Assembly (NCBI GenBank): GCA_017543025.1
Contig: JAFYGX010000160.1
Span: forward strand, 1 to 25,227
Origin: Solobacterium sp.
GTDB lineage: Bacteria; Bacillota_I; Bacilli_A; Erysipelotrichales; Erysipelotrichaceae
Direction of reading: 5' to 3'
DNA: 25,227 bases
Part shown: positions 14,726-21,824 of the stretch, piece by piece
Numbering within the stretch: position 1 is the first letter of the stretch
Layout: each line of letters starts with the position of its first letter
Made by a program: the position numbers and the translations under genes
The notes under the pieces: model-generated
The model's input: only the letters and a program-made list of their open reading frames with translations
Told to the model about the DNA's origin: nothing
Database searches by the model: none

Positions 14726-17368
14726 ATGACACAGCACAAAGAACTTACCGGCAATCAGGTCCGGCAGATGTTTCTCGATTTCTTTGCGTCGAAAGGCTCA
14801 ATGATTGAACCCGGCGCAAGCCTGATTCCGCACAACGATCCGACACTGCTTTGGATCAACGCCGGCGTATCTGCTCTGAAAAAGTATTTTGACGGTACGG
14901 AGAAGCCGAAATGCAACCGCATCTGCAATGCGCAGAAATCAATCCGTACGAATGATATCGAAAATGTCGGCAAGACAGCCCGGCATCATACGTTCTTTGA
15001 GATGCTCGGCAATTTTTCGATCGGAGATTATTTCAAGCAGGAAGCCATTCCATGGGCCTGGGAGTTTCTGACCAGTCCGGAATGGGTAGGTTTTGATAAG
15101 GAACGGATGTATGTCACAGTTTATCCGGATGATGAGGAGGCTTACAACCTCTGGGTGAAAGTCGGTATGAATCCTTCTCATATCCGCAAAACAGAAGATA
15201 ATTTCTGGGAGATCGGTCGCGGACCGGGCGGCCCGGACACCGAACTGTATTATGACCGGGGACCTGCGTATGACCCGAAAGGACTTGGCGAAAAACTTTT
15301 TTTTGAAGATATTGAAAACGACCGTTATATCGAAGTATGGAACATCGTTTTCTCACAGTATGACTGCCGGCCAGGTGAACTGCCGCGTTCGGAATATAAG
15401 GAACTGCCCCACAAGAACATTGATACAGGTATGGGACTCGAACGTCTGGTCGCATTGATTCAGGAGGGGGAAACCAACTTTGATACAGATCTTTTCCTTC
15501 CGGTGATTCATGCGACAGAAGCCCTTGCGAAGCATCCGTATTCTGATCCGGAATACAAGATGGCTTACCGTGTAATTGCCGATCACATCCGGACGGTCAC
15601 CTTTGCGATCGCAGACGGTGCGATGTTCTCAAATGAAGGACGCGGATATGTGCTGCGCCGTGTTCTGCGCAGAGCTGTTCGCTATGGAATCCGGCTTGGA
15701 ATCGAAGGGGCATTCATGTATCGCCTTGTGCAGATCGTAGCGGATAATATGAAGGATTATTATCCGTATCTGCAGGAGAAGGTTGAGCTGATCTCCCGGC
15801 TTGTGAAACAGGAGGAAGAAAGCTTCCATCGTACGCTTTCCAACGGAGAAGCACTTCTCAATGAACAGCTGAAAGCGCATGCGGCAGAAAAGAAACTTCC
15901 GGGTGAAGTGGTATTCCGCCTGTATGATACCTACGGGTTTCCGAAAGAGCTGACGGCAGAAATTGCACAGGATGCGGGCTATACCGTAGATATGGAAGGG
16001 TTTGAAAAAGAGATGGCTGCTCAGGTCAGACGCGCAAAAGAAGCGCGCGGAAGCGAACAGTCCATGCACGGCCAGTCGGCAGACCTGATGGATTTTGAAG
16101 AGCCGAGTGAATTCACTGGCTATACCGACCGTGAAAGCGACGGTATTGTCATCGGAATGTTCAAGGACGGCGTCAAAGTGGATGAGATCAGGGACAGCGG
16201 GGAAGTGATTCTTTCAAAAACCTGTTTCTATGCAGAATCGGGCGGACAGTGCGCAGATACCGGTACCTTCAGCGGCGATTCGTTTAAAGCGGATGTTACA
16301 GATGTCCGTAAAGCTCCGCATCAGCAGGCGCTGCATCATATCGAAGTGAAGGAAGGCGTTCTTCATGTCGGAGACAGAATCCATGGCGTTTATGATTTTG
16401 AAAAGCGTCAGCGTACGCGGGCAAATCACAGCTCGCTGCATCTTCTGCAGAGCGCGCTTCGCACCGTGCTCGGAACGCATGTTGCACAGGCAGGCTCCTA
16501 TAACTGCCCGGAATACGGCCGGTTCGATTTCAACCATTATGAAAAGGTAAGCGACGAGCAGCTGAAGCAGATCGAATATCTGGTCAACCAGATGATTCAG
16601 GCAGATGCACCGGTTGTTACAGAAGTGCTACCGATTGAAGAGGCGAAGAAAACCGGAGCGATCGCACTGTTTGACGAAAAGTACGGCGACAGCGTAAGAG
16701 TTGTTACGATGGGAGACTTCTCAAAAGAATTCTGCGGCGGAACACATGTTTCCAGTACCGGAAATCTCGGCGTCTTCAAAATTGTCAGCGAAGAGTCAAT
16801 CGGGTCGGGCGTCCGCCGGATCACAAGCATCACAAAGCTTGATGCGTATGAAGCGTTTAAGAAAGAAGAAGATTATCTGATCGAAACCGCGGCACTTCTT
16901 AAAATGAAAAACTATCAGGGCCTTCAGGAACGCATCCGGACACTGCTGGAAGAAAATGCAGTTCTGAAAAAAGAAGCAGCTGATGCACGGCAGAAAGCAC
17001 TTGCAGCAAATGCCATGGAAAAAGCTGCGAAAGCGGAGAACATCAACGGCCTGTCCGTTCTTGTACTTCAGGAAAGCGGTCTTGAGCCCGGTGCGATGAA
17101 AGGTTATGCGGAACAGCTCCGCAACAAGCTTGAAAACGGGCTTGTCTTCGTATCGAGTGTCAATGAAGGAAAAGTGACATTTGTCTGTGCGGCTTCCAAG
17201 GAGGCAATTGCCAGAGGGCTGAAGGCAGGTGACCTTGTCCGCAAGGCAGCTCAGCTGTGCGGCGGCAACGGCGGCGGCCGGCCGGATATGGCGCAGGCAG
17301 GCGGCAAGGATATTAAGGCGGTCGATGCGGCAATCAGTCAGATCAGGGAAACTGTAAAAAACGCCTGA
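14726..17368 (+). CDS. alaS: Alanyl-tRNA synthetase
   Basis: Charges tRNA-Ala with alanine and edits mischarged Ser and Gly. The 880-residue length is complete. The class II catalytic domain opens the protein (motif 2-like TARHHTFFEMLGNFSIGDYF, and 'GPGGPDTELYYDRG'). The editing domain has H568-SSL-H572 and C670-GGT-H674, the zinc-binding quartet. A coiled stretch and a glycine-rich C-Ala domain (GGNGGGRPDMAQAGG) close it. GGAGGTGG precedes the ATG, directly after the T-box terminator. The gene is followed by an intrinsic terminator, so unlike the classical B. subtilis order it may be transcribed separately from ireB-ruvX. Confidence 0.98.
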   Translation: MTQHKELTGNQVRQMFLDFFASKGSMIEPGASLIPHNDPTLLWINAGVSALKKYFDGTEKPKCNRICNAQKSIRTNDIENVGKTARHHTFFEMLGNFSIGDYFKQEAIPWAWEFLTSPEWVGFDKERMYVTVYPDDEEAYNLWVKVGMNPSHIRKTEDNFWEIGRGPGGPDTELYYDRGPAYDPKGLGEKLFFEDIENDRYIEVWNIVFSQYDCRPGELPRSEYKELPHKNIDTGMGLERLVALIQEGETNFDTDLFLPVIHATEALAKHPYSDPEYKMAYRVIADHIRTVTFAIADGAMFSNEGRGYVLRRVLRRAVRYGIRLGIEGAFMYRLVQIVADNMKDYYPYLQEKVELISRLVKQEEESFHRTLSNGEALLNEQLKAHAAEKKLPGEVVFRLYDTYGFPKELTAEIAQDAGYTVDMEGFEKEMAAQVRRAKEARGSEQSMHGQSADLMDFEEPSEFTGYTDRESDGIVIGMFKDGVKVDEIRDSGEVILSKTCFYAESGGQCADTGTFSGDSFKADVTDVRKAPHQQALHHIEVKEGVLHVGDRIHGVYDFEKRQRTRANHSSLHLLQSALRTVLGTHVAQAGSYNCPEYGRFDFNHYEKVSDEQLKQIEYLVNQMIQADAPVVTEVLPIEEAKKTGAIALFDEKYGDSVRVVTMGDFSKEFCGGTHVSSTGNLGVFKIVSEESIGSGVRRITSITKLDAYEAFKKEEDYLIETAALLKMKNYQGLQERIRTLLEENAVLKKEAADARQKALAANAMEKAAKAENINGLSVLVLQESGLEPGAMKGYAEQLRNKLENGLVFVSSVNEGKVTFVCAASKEAIARGLKAGDLVRKAAQLCGGNGGGRPDMAQAGGKDIKAVDAAISQIRETVKNA

Positions 17369-17388
17369 TCATTCATTCACCAAACTGA

Positions 17389-17418
17389 AAGAAAAGCAGT
17401 GCAGTCACTGCTTTTCTT
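17389..17418 (+). terminator. Intrinsic terminator after alaS
   Basis: A 13-bp perfect stem, AAGAAAAGCAGTG (17389-17401) and CACTGCTTTTCTT (17406-17418), with a CAGT loop. The 3' arm supplies the U-rich tract. Confidence 0.8.
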
Positions 17419-17446
17419 ATGCTGGTTTCCGATGTTCTGGATTTAT

Positions 17447-17543
17447 CATTCATCTCTCAGAATGAATGGGACGGCTGACTGAAAGAATACCATAAAAGAG
17501 CCGCTGAAATGCATTTTCCTCGGTGTTGCGGCTGTACTTTCAG
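17447..17543 (+). other. Two inverted repeats upstream of ireB, function unknown
   Basis: CATTCAT (17447-17453) pairs with ATGAATG (17462-17468). A second, longer interrupted element pairs CTGAAAG (17479-17485) with CTTTCAG (17537-17543), TAC with GTA, and AGCCGC (17499-17504) with GCGGCT (17528-17533), about 16 pairs in all, leaving bulges and a 23-base loop. No protein gene fits here. It could be a structured RNA, an operator next to the ireB promoter, or a decayed repeat. Confidence 0.4.
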
Positions 17544-17555
17544 AAGGAATTCTTC

Positions 17556-17561
17556 TAGAAT
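17556..17561 (+). promoter_or_regulatory. Probable -10 of the ireB operon
   Basis: TAGAAT in the context TTCTAGAATA, the same context as the mgtE -10. The predicted start near 17568 leaves about 23 nt of leader with GGAGG. No convincing -35 is seen: the region it would occupy is the right arm of the inverted repeat. Confidence 0.4.
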
Positions 17562-17590
17562 AAAACCATATATAGATTGGAGGAAACATC

Positions 17591-17860
17591 ATGAGTAATA
17601 TTGATATTTCACCTACTGTTAGTTTTGATGCGAACCAGATTCGCCGGGAAAACATCCGTCAGGTGCTCATGCTGGTCAGGGATGCGCTTCAGGAGCGCGG
17701 ATACAACGCCATCAACCAGTTGGCGGGGTACCTGATTTCCAATGATCCTGCATATATTTCTTCGCACAAAAATGCACGTTCGATCATTCAGTCTGTAGAA
17801 CGTCATGAGATCATTGAAGAACTGGTTCGTTTTTATCTGGAAGAAAACGGTGATCAATGA
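17591..17860 (+). CDS. ireB: IreB family regulatory phosphoprotein (UPF0297, YrzL)
   Basis: A small cytoplasmic protein of 89 residues, of family length. In Enterococcus the homologue is phosphorylated by the PASTA kinase IreK on N-terminal threonines and restrains cephalosporin resistance. The signature [32 protein letters not shown] is intact, as is the C-terminal [13 protein letters not shown]. The N-terminal segment has Ser and Thr (SPTVSF) that could be phosphoacceptors. TTGGAGG precedes the ATG. It overlaps ruvX by four bases (ATGA), the conserved Firmicute order alaS-ireB-ruvX-yrzB. Confidence 0.96.
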   Translation: MSNIDISPTVSFDANQIRRENIRQVLMLVRDALQERGYNAINQLAGYLISNDPAYISSHKNARSIIQSVERHEIIEELVRFYLEENGDQ

Positions 17861-18279
17861 TTTATCTCGGGCTTGACCTTGGCAGTGTAACATGCGGGGT
17901 ATCACGGAGCGATACAGGGATCATAGCTGGTCCGCTGACAACGCTTCGTTTTAAGCCGGATGATTATGATCATGCACTAGATTTACTGCTGGAACTGATC
18001 CGGAAGGAAAAGCCGGACAGAATCGTTCTTGGCTGGCCGCTGCTGGAAAACGGTGATCGCGGAGAACGGGCACAAATCTGTGAGGAGTTCGGCAGGGTGC
18101 TTGAGGAAGAAAGCGGTATTCCCGTTGTTCTTCAGGATGAGCGAAATACAACAAAAGACTCCGAAGCGATACTGATCGAAGCGGATCTTTCACGGAAAAA
18201 GCGAAAGAAAGTCATCGACAGGATGGCGGCAGTTCGCATTTTACAGTATTATCTTGATGCGGAAGCACAGAAAGGCTGA
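17857..18279 (+). CDS. ruvX: Holliday junction resolvase-like RuvX (YqgF)
   Basis: A RNase H-fold protein of 140 residues implicated in 16S pre-rRNA processing and as a putative Holliday junction resolvase. The three acidic sites are present: D7 in LGLDLGS, the segment [10 protein letters not shown], and the Asp in [28 protein letters not shown] replaces the more usual GLP..mdG segment with modest divergence. Translation is probably coupled to ireB through the ATGA overlap; no strong ribosome binding site is seen. The stop codon falls in the loop of a 9-bp hairpin (18268-18295). Confidence 0.93.
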   Translation: MIYLGLDLGSVTCGVSRSDTGIIAGPLTTLRFKPDDYDHALDLLLELIRKEKPDRIVLGWPLLENGDRGERAQICEEFGRVLEEESGIPVVLQDERNTTKDSEAILIEADLSRKKRKKVIDRMAAVRILQYYLDAEAQKG

Positions 18280-18300
18280 ATCGTATGCCTTTCTGTATTT
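18268..18300 (+). other. Hairpin enclosing the ruvX stop codon
   Basis: CAGAAAGGC (18268-18276) pairs with GCCTTTCTG (18287-18295), with the ruvX TGA at 18277-18279 at the start of the loop. The following TATTTG is a poor U-tract, so termination would be weak. A processing or stability element is an alternative. Confidence 0.5.
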
Positions 18301-18318
18301 GTATAAGGAGGAGTCATT

Positions 18319-18564
18319 ATGATTGAAAACTGGCTCAGAGTTACCGACGAAGACGGAAATGAAACAGAGATGGAAATCATTCTTACATTCGACGGCTACA
18401 ACGGAAAACAATATGTTCTCGTAAAGAATCCTGATCCTGAGAGCGATGATGTGTATGCATTTACCTATGATGAAGAGGGAAATCTTGATCCTGTAGAAAA
18501 CGAAGACGAATATCAGATGTGTGAGGAAGTGCTTTCTGCCTTCGAGAAGGATGACAATGACTAG
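18319..18564 (+). CDS. DUF1292 family protein (YrzB)
   Basis: An acidic 81-residue cytoplasmic protein of the DUF1292 family, of unknown function. It keeps the family features: a beta-rich start (WLRVTDEDGNETEMEII), then F..NGKQYVLV-type and VYAFTYDEEGNLDPVENEDEYQ segments. AAGGAGGAG precedes the ATG. It occupies its usual Firmicute place between ruvX and mltG and overlaps the mltG start by eight bases. Confidence 0.92.
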   Translation: MIENWLRVTDEDGNETEMEIILTFDGYNGKQYVLVKNPDPESDDVYAFTYDEEGNLDPVENEDEYQMCEEVLSAFEKDDND

Positions 18565-19642
18565 CAGGAAACGTCCGAAAAAACGGAAGCTTAAGATCGG
18601 AAGACTTCTGCTGCTGATCCTGGTTCCGGTCGTATTGATTGCTGGCGGAGTATGGGCTGTCAGACAGACTTCCCTCGAACCGATGCAGGAAACATCTGAA
18701 GAAGTCATATTTGAGGTTGAAAGCGGAACGAATGCAAAGCAGGTATGTACGCTGCTGAAGGAAAAAGGACTGCTCCGCAATGATTCCTATGCGTATTATT
18801 ACATCCGGAAAGAAAATCTTACCGATGTGAAATCAGGCCGGTATACCCTGAATAAAAATATGGGAGTTCGTAAGATTTTTGAGATTCTGACGGATCCGAA
18901 TGCAGGTGAAGTCGATACCGTAAGTGTAACGATCATCGAAGGGGACTGGGCAAAACACGTTGCGCAGAAGATCAGCGAGCAGACGAATGTCACCTATGAC
19001 GAGCTGATCGCGTTATGGAACGATGAAGCATATATCCGCTCCCTGATGGAACGGTATCCGTTCATCACAGAAGAAGTATTCAACCCCAGCGTCCGCATTC
19101 GGCTGGAAGGATATCTTGCACCGAACACCTATCTTTTCTATCCGGAAACAGACGCAAAAACGGTGACGGAAAAGATTCTGGATGAGTCGCTGAAGATTTA
19201 CGAGAAGCATTCCGCGGAAATTGCGGAAAGTGATTACAGCATTCATGAATTATATACACTCGCATCGATAGTACAGTATGAATCCGGTAAGATTGATGAT
19301 ATGAAGCTGATTGCAGGCGTCTTCTACAACCGGCTGAAGATCGATATGCCGATGCAGTCATCTGTTACGGTATGCTATGCGATGGATAATGATGAAGGTG
19401 AGAACTGGCTTGCCTGTGAAGCAAATGCTGATTTCGACAGTCCGTACAATACTTACAAATATCCCGGCCTTCCTCCCGGACCGATCGTCAATGCCGGTGA
19501 AGAAGCACTGATTGCAGTGCTTGAACCGCAGGAGAGTGATTATTATTACTTCATGGCGGATGTCAATACCGGTGTTGTCTATTATGCAAAAACGCTCGAT
19601 GAGCATAATGCCAATGTTCAGGCGCATACGACTTACCACTGA
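18557..19642 (+). CDS. mltG: Endolytic murein transglycosylase MltG (YceG family)
   Basis: A membrane-anchored lytic transglycosylase that cuts nascent glycan strands and sets their length; 361 residues. A highly basic N terminus (RKRPKKRKLK) precedes one membrane helix (about 17-37). A LysM-like region starts about residue 55. The catalytic YceG domain has LEGYLAPNTYLFYPE, ASIVQYES with the conserved catalytic Glu at E242, IAGVFYNRL, and YNTYKYPGLPPGPI. The Gln at 240 replaces the Glu of the more usual VEKE form. The start ATG 18557 has AGAAGG at six nt; an ATG six bases earlier is less well placed. It overlaps yrzB and, by one base, the Nudix gene. Confidence 0.95.
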   Translation: MTSRKRPKKRKLKIGRLLLLILVPVVLIAGGVWAVRQTSLEPMQETSEEVIFEVESGTNAKQVCTLLKEKGLLRNDSYAYYYIRKENLTDVKSGRYTLNKNMGVRKIFEILTDPNAGEVDTVSVTIIEGDWAKHVAQKISEQTNVTYDELIALWNDEAYIRSLMERYPFITEEVFNPSVRIRLEGYLAPNTYLFYPETDAKTVTEKILDESLKIYEKHSAEIAESDYSIHELYTLASIVQYESGKIDDMKLIAGVFYNRLKIDMPMQSSVTVCYAMDNDEGENWLACEANADFDSPYNTYKYPGLPPGPIVNAGEEALIAVLEPQESDYYYFMADVNTGVVYYAKTLDEHNANVQAHTTYH

Positions 19643-20106
19643 TGAAGAAAAGCACATGCGTTTATCTGATCCGGAATAACATGTGGCTGATGCTGCTGAG
19701 AAACCGGAAGAAACAGGATGTAAATGAGGGGAAATGGATTGGGGTCGGCGGTAAGAATGAAAGAAATGAAACGTTTGAAGAATGTGCAGTCCGGGAAGTG
19801 AAAGAAGAAACCGGATGTATGGTTCACTCACTTGAGTTTAACGGAATTGTTGATTTCATTTATGACACAGTCGAGCCTGAACAGATCGCCGTATATACGT
19901 GCAGAGACTTCTCAGGGGAACCGCAGGAGTGTGAGGAAGGAACGCTGCAGTGGATCCCGCAGGCGGAGATCATGAATCTTTCGCTCTGGGAAGGCGACCG
20001 GATATTCCTGCAGCGGATGATGGATGGCACCTGCCTTCCGTTCCATCTTATGCTGCATTATGACGACCATGGAACTCTGCTGGAAGAAAAGGAGCTCAGA
20101 GGATGA
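19642..20106 (+). CDS. Nudix hydrolase (MutT-like)
   Basis: A 154-residue Nudix hydrolase. The Nudix box is complete: [23 protein letters not shown] (about residues 36-58), matching GX5EX7REUXEEXGU, which binds Mg2+ for pyrophosphate cleavage. WIGVGGK before it resembles 8-oxo-dGTP diphosphatases of the Firmicute MutT/YtkD group; the actual substrate is not determinable. The ATG overlaps the mltG stop as TGATG with no clear ribosome binding site, so it depends on coupling. It ends as ATGA over the udk start. It lies where B. subtilis has yrrM and the U32 genes. Confidence 0.92.
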   Translation: MKKSTCVYLIRNNMWLMLLRNRKKQDVNEGKWIGVGGKNERNETFEECAVREVKEETGCMVHSLEFNGIVDFIYDTVEPEQIAVYTCRDFSGEPQECEEGTLQWIPQAEIMNLSLWEGDRIFLQRMMDGTCLPFHLMLHYDDHGTLLEEKELRG

Positions 20107-20735
20107 ATAAACCGATTCTGATTGGGATTGCCGGAGGATCTGCTTCGGGGAAAACAAGTATCGCAATGCAGATCCGGGATAAGTTTTCGGACGCAAAATC
20201 CGTTCTGATTGTCCGTCAGGATGATTACTACAAGGATCAGTCCAGCCTTTCAATGGAAGAACGGATCAAAACGAATTACGATCATCCGTTTGCGTTTGAC
20301 AACGATCTTCTGATCAGTCATCTGAAAAGCCTGCTGGCCGGGGTAAGCGTCGATAAGCCAACCTATGATTTCAAGGTTCATAACCGCTCAGAAGTGACAG
20401 AGCATCTTGAACCTGCAGATGTCATTCTGCTGGAGGGACTGTTTGTACTGGAAGATGAACGGCTCCGGGAACTGGAACATATCAAGGTTTTTGTCGATAC
20501 CGAGGCAGACATCCGGTTTATCCGCCGGCTGATGAGAGACGTCAGGGAACGGGGAAGAGAGCTCGACAATATCGTAGAGCAGTATGTGAACACGGTCCGG
20601 ATCATGCACAATATGTTTATTGAACCTTCCAAGCGTTATGCCGATATCATTATTCCGGAAGGCGGTTCCAATCAGGTTGCGATCGATCTTCTCACAACGA
20701 AGATTTCGAGCATTATTCATCGGGAAACTGCATGA
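20103..20735 (+). CDS. udk: Uridine kinase
   Basis: Phosphorylates uridine and cytidine to UMP and CMP in pyrimidine salvage. It has 210 residues, the family length. The P-loop GGSASGKT (11-18) is followed by [18 protein letters not shown], the substrate segment [19 protein letters not shown], and [12 protein letters not shown] of the lid. AAGGAG sits upstream of the ATG, which overlaps the Nudix stop. The stop codon is inside the loop of a hairpin (20724-20749). Confidence 0.97.
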   Translation: MNKPILIGIAGGSASGKTSIAMQIRDKFSDAKSVLIVRQDDYYKDQSSLSMEERIKTNYDHPFAFDNDLLISHLKSLLAGVSVDKPTYDFKVHNRSEVTEHLEPADVILLEGLFVLEDERLRELEHIKVFVDTEADIRFIRRLMRDVRERGRELDNIVEQYVNTVRIMHNMFIEPSKRYADIIIPEGGSNQVAIDLLTTKISSIIHRETA

Positions 20736-20749
20736 ACAGGTGCAGTTTC
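20724..20749 (+). other. Hairpin enclosing the udk stop codon
   Basis: GAAACTGCA (20724-20732) pairs perfectly with TGCAGTTTC (20741-20749), with the udk TGA at 20733-20735 opening the eight-base loop. There is no proper U-tract after it, so it is not a standard terminator. It may mark the 3' end of the ireB-udk transcript. Confidence 0.5.
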
Positions 20750-20790
20750 AATTCGGTTGAGTATCGCTGGAATCCGCTATTGCTTTGAGC

Positions 20791-20796
20791 TATAAT
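20791..20796 (+). promoter_or_regulatory. -10 element of the greA promoter
   Basis: A perfect TATAAT 31 bases before the greA start; the -35 region (TGGAAT at 17 bp) is poor. The predicted transcription start near 20803 leaves a 25-nt leader containing AAAGGAG. Confidence 0.65.
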
Positions 20797-20827
20797 ATGG
20801 AGCGGTTAGAAAATAAAGGAGAAACCC

Positions 20828-21295
20828 ATGGCAGAAAATAAAGTATATCTGACAGAAGACGGCTTGAAAAAGCTTCAGGATGAATATCATAATCTCGTTC
20901 ATGTTCAGCGTGAAGAAGTCAAAGCAGAGCTGAAGGAAGCACGTTCCCTTGGTGACCTTTCCGAAAACGCTGACTATGATGCGGCGCGTGAAAAACAGGC
21001 TCAGATTGAGCATCGGATTTCAGAACTTGAGGATATGCTCAAGCATTATGAGATCATTGATACGAAGAGCGGTTCCAAGGTGGTTCAGATCGGTTCTACC
21101 GTTCGTCTTCAGTTTCAGGATACCAAGGAAGAGTTTGAGTATCGGATCGTCGGCAGCACGGAAGCTGATCCGCTGTCCGGACTGATTTCCAATGAGACGC
21201 CGCTCGCAAAGGCGATTCTGGATAAGAAAGCAGGGCAGACTGCAGAAGTCCACGTCAAGAAGCCGTATAAAGTTCTTGTTCTTTCCATTCGCTGA
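20828..21295 (+). CDS. greA: Transcription elongation factor GreA
   Basis: Rescues backtracked RNA polymerase by stimulating transcript cleavage. It has 155 residues. The N-terminal coiled coil (about 8-75) has DLSENADYDAAREKQ with the acidic tip residues that reach the active site. The C-terminal FKBP-like domain starts about 80 (VQIGSTVRLQF) and includes DPLSGLISNETPLAKAILDKKAGQ. AAAGGAG precedes the ATG and a promoter lies 31 bp upstream. It follows udk as in B. subtilis. Confidence 0.97.
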   Translation: MAENKVYLTEDGLKKLQDEYHNLVHVQREEVKAELKEARSLGDLSENADYDAAREKQAQIEHRISELEDMLKHYEIIDTKSGSKVVQIGSTVRLQFQDTKEEFEYRIVGSTEADPLSGLISNETPLAKAILDKKAGQTAEVHVKKPYKVLVLSIR

Positions 21296-21347
21296 GGCGG
21301 GATTTCAGATTTCAGGAGTATGAATAAGCAGGAGGTTCATAGTAGAT

Positions 21348-21824
21348 ATGAAACAGCTGCTTATTTTTTTTGCATTGTTCGCTGTGTCATTTGCAGTTGA
21401 TCTTAATCCTGTCAGCAGGGATGTACTGCGAGGTGATTCCATAACCGTTACGGTAACCGGAGAAGTTGCGGATCCAGGGCCGCGCAAGGTAGAACCGTAT
21501 ACGACGGTCGGCGATCTTCTGGATCAGATTACATTAAACGAAACCGCAGACCTGTCTGTGCTGAATCCGGATACGGTACTGAATGATCATGATGTACTTG
21601 TGATTCCATGCCGGAAACAGGAAAATGAAGCACAGCGGATATCAATTAACAGTTCGGATGAAGAACAGCTCACTGCGCTGAAGGGAATCGGACCTTCAAC
21701 CGCCAGAAAAATCTGTGAATACCGGGCGGAACATGGTTTATTTCAGCAGACAGAAGATCTGATGCTTGTCCCCGGAATCGGAAGAGCAAAGTATGAAGCA
21801 ATCAGCGATCAGATCACACTTTAA
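21348..21824 (+). CDS. comEA: Competence DNA receptor ComEA
   Basis: Membrane-anchored double-stranded DNA-binding protein for natural transformation, 158 residues. It has an N-terminal membrane anchor (about 3-17), an SLBB domain (about 35-88, VTVTGEVADPGPRKVEPYTTVGDLL), and a C-terminal tandem helix-hairpin-helix (INSSDEEQLTALKGIGPSTARKI, then LVPGIGRAKYEAI) that grips DNA. It is shorter than the roughly 205-residue B. subtilis protein but has all domains. GGAGG lies 12 nt from the ATG, rather far. There is no terminator after greA, so it may be read from the greA promoter; no ComK box (AAAA-N5-TTTT) is visible upstream. Its 3' end overlaps comEC by 32 nt. Confidence 0.93.
   Translation: MKQLLIFFALFAVSFAVDLNPVSRDVLRGDSITVTVTGEVADPGPRKVEPYTTVGDLLDQITLNETADLSVLNPDTVLNDHDVLVIPCRKQENEAQRISINSSDEEQLTALKGIGPSTARKICEYRAEHGLFQQTEDLMLVPGIGRAKYEAISDQITL

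Noticed and set aside
14551..14808. Plus-strand ORF of about 85 codons across the T-box into alaS
   Set aside because: It covers the T-box specifier, antiterminator and terminator, which explain the sequence better; it continues out of frame into alaS.
21320..21398. Small ORF starting just before comEA
   Set aside because: The AGGAG is only about one base from the ATG, too close to act, and the frame is out of register with comEA without sign of selection.
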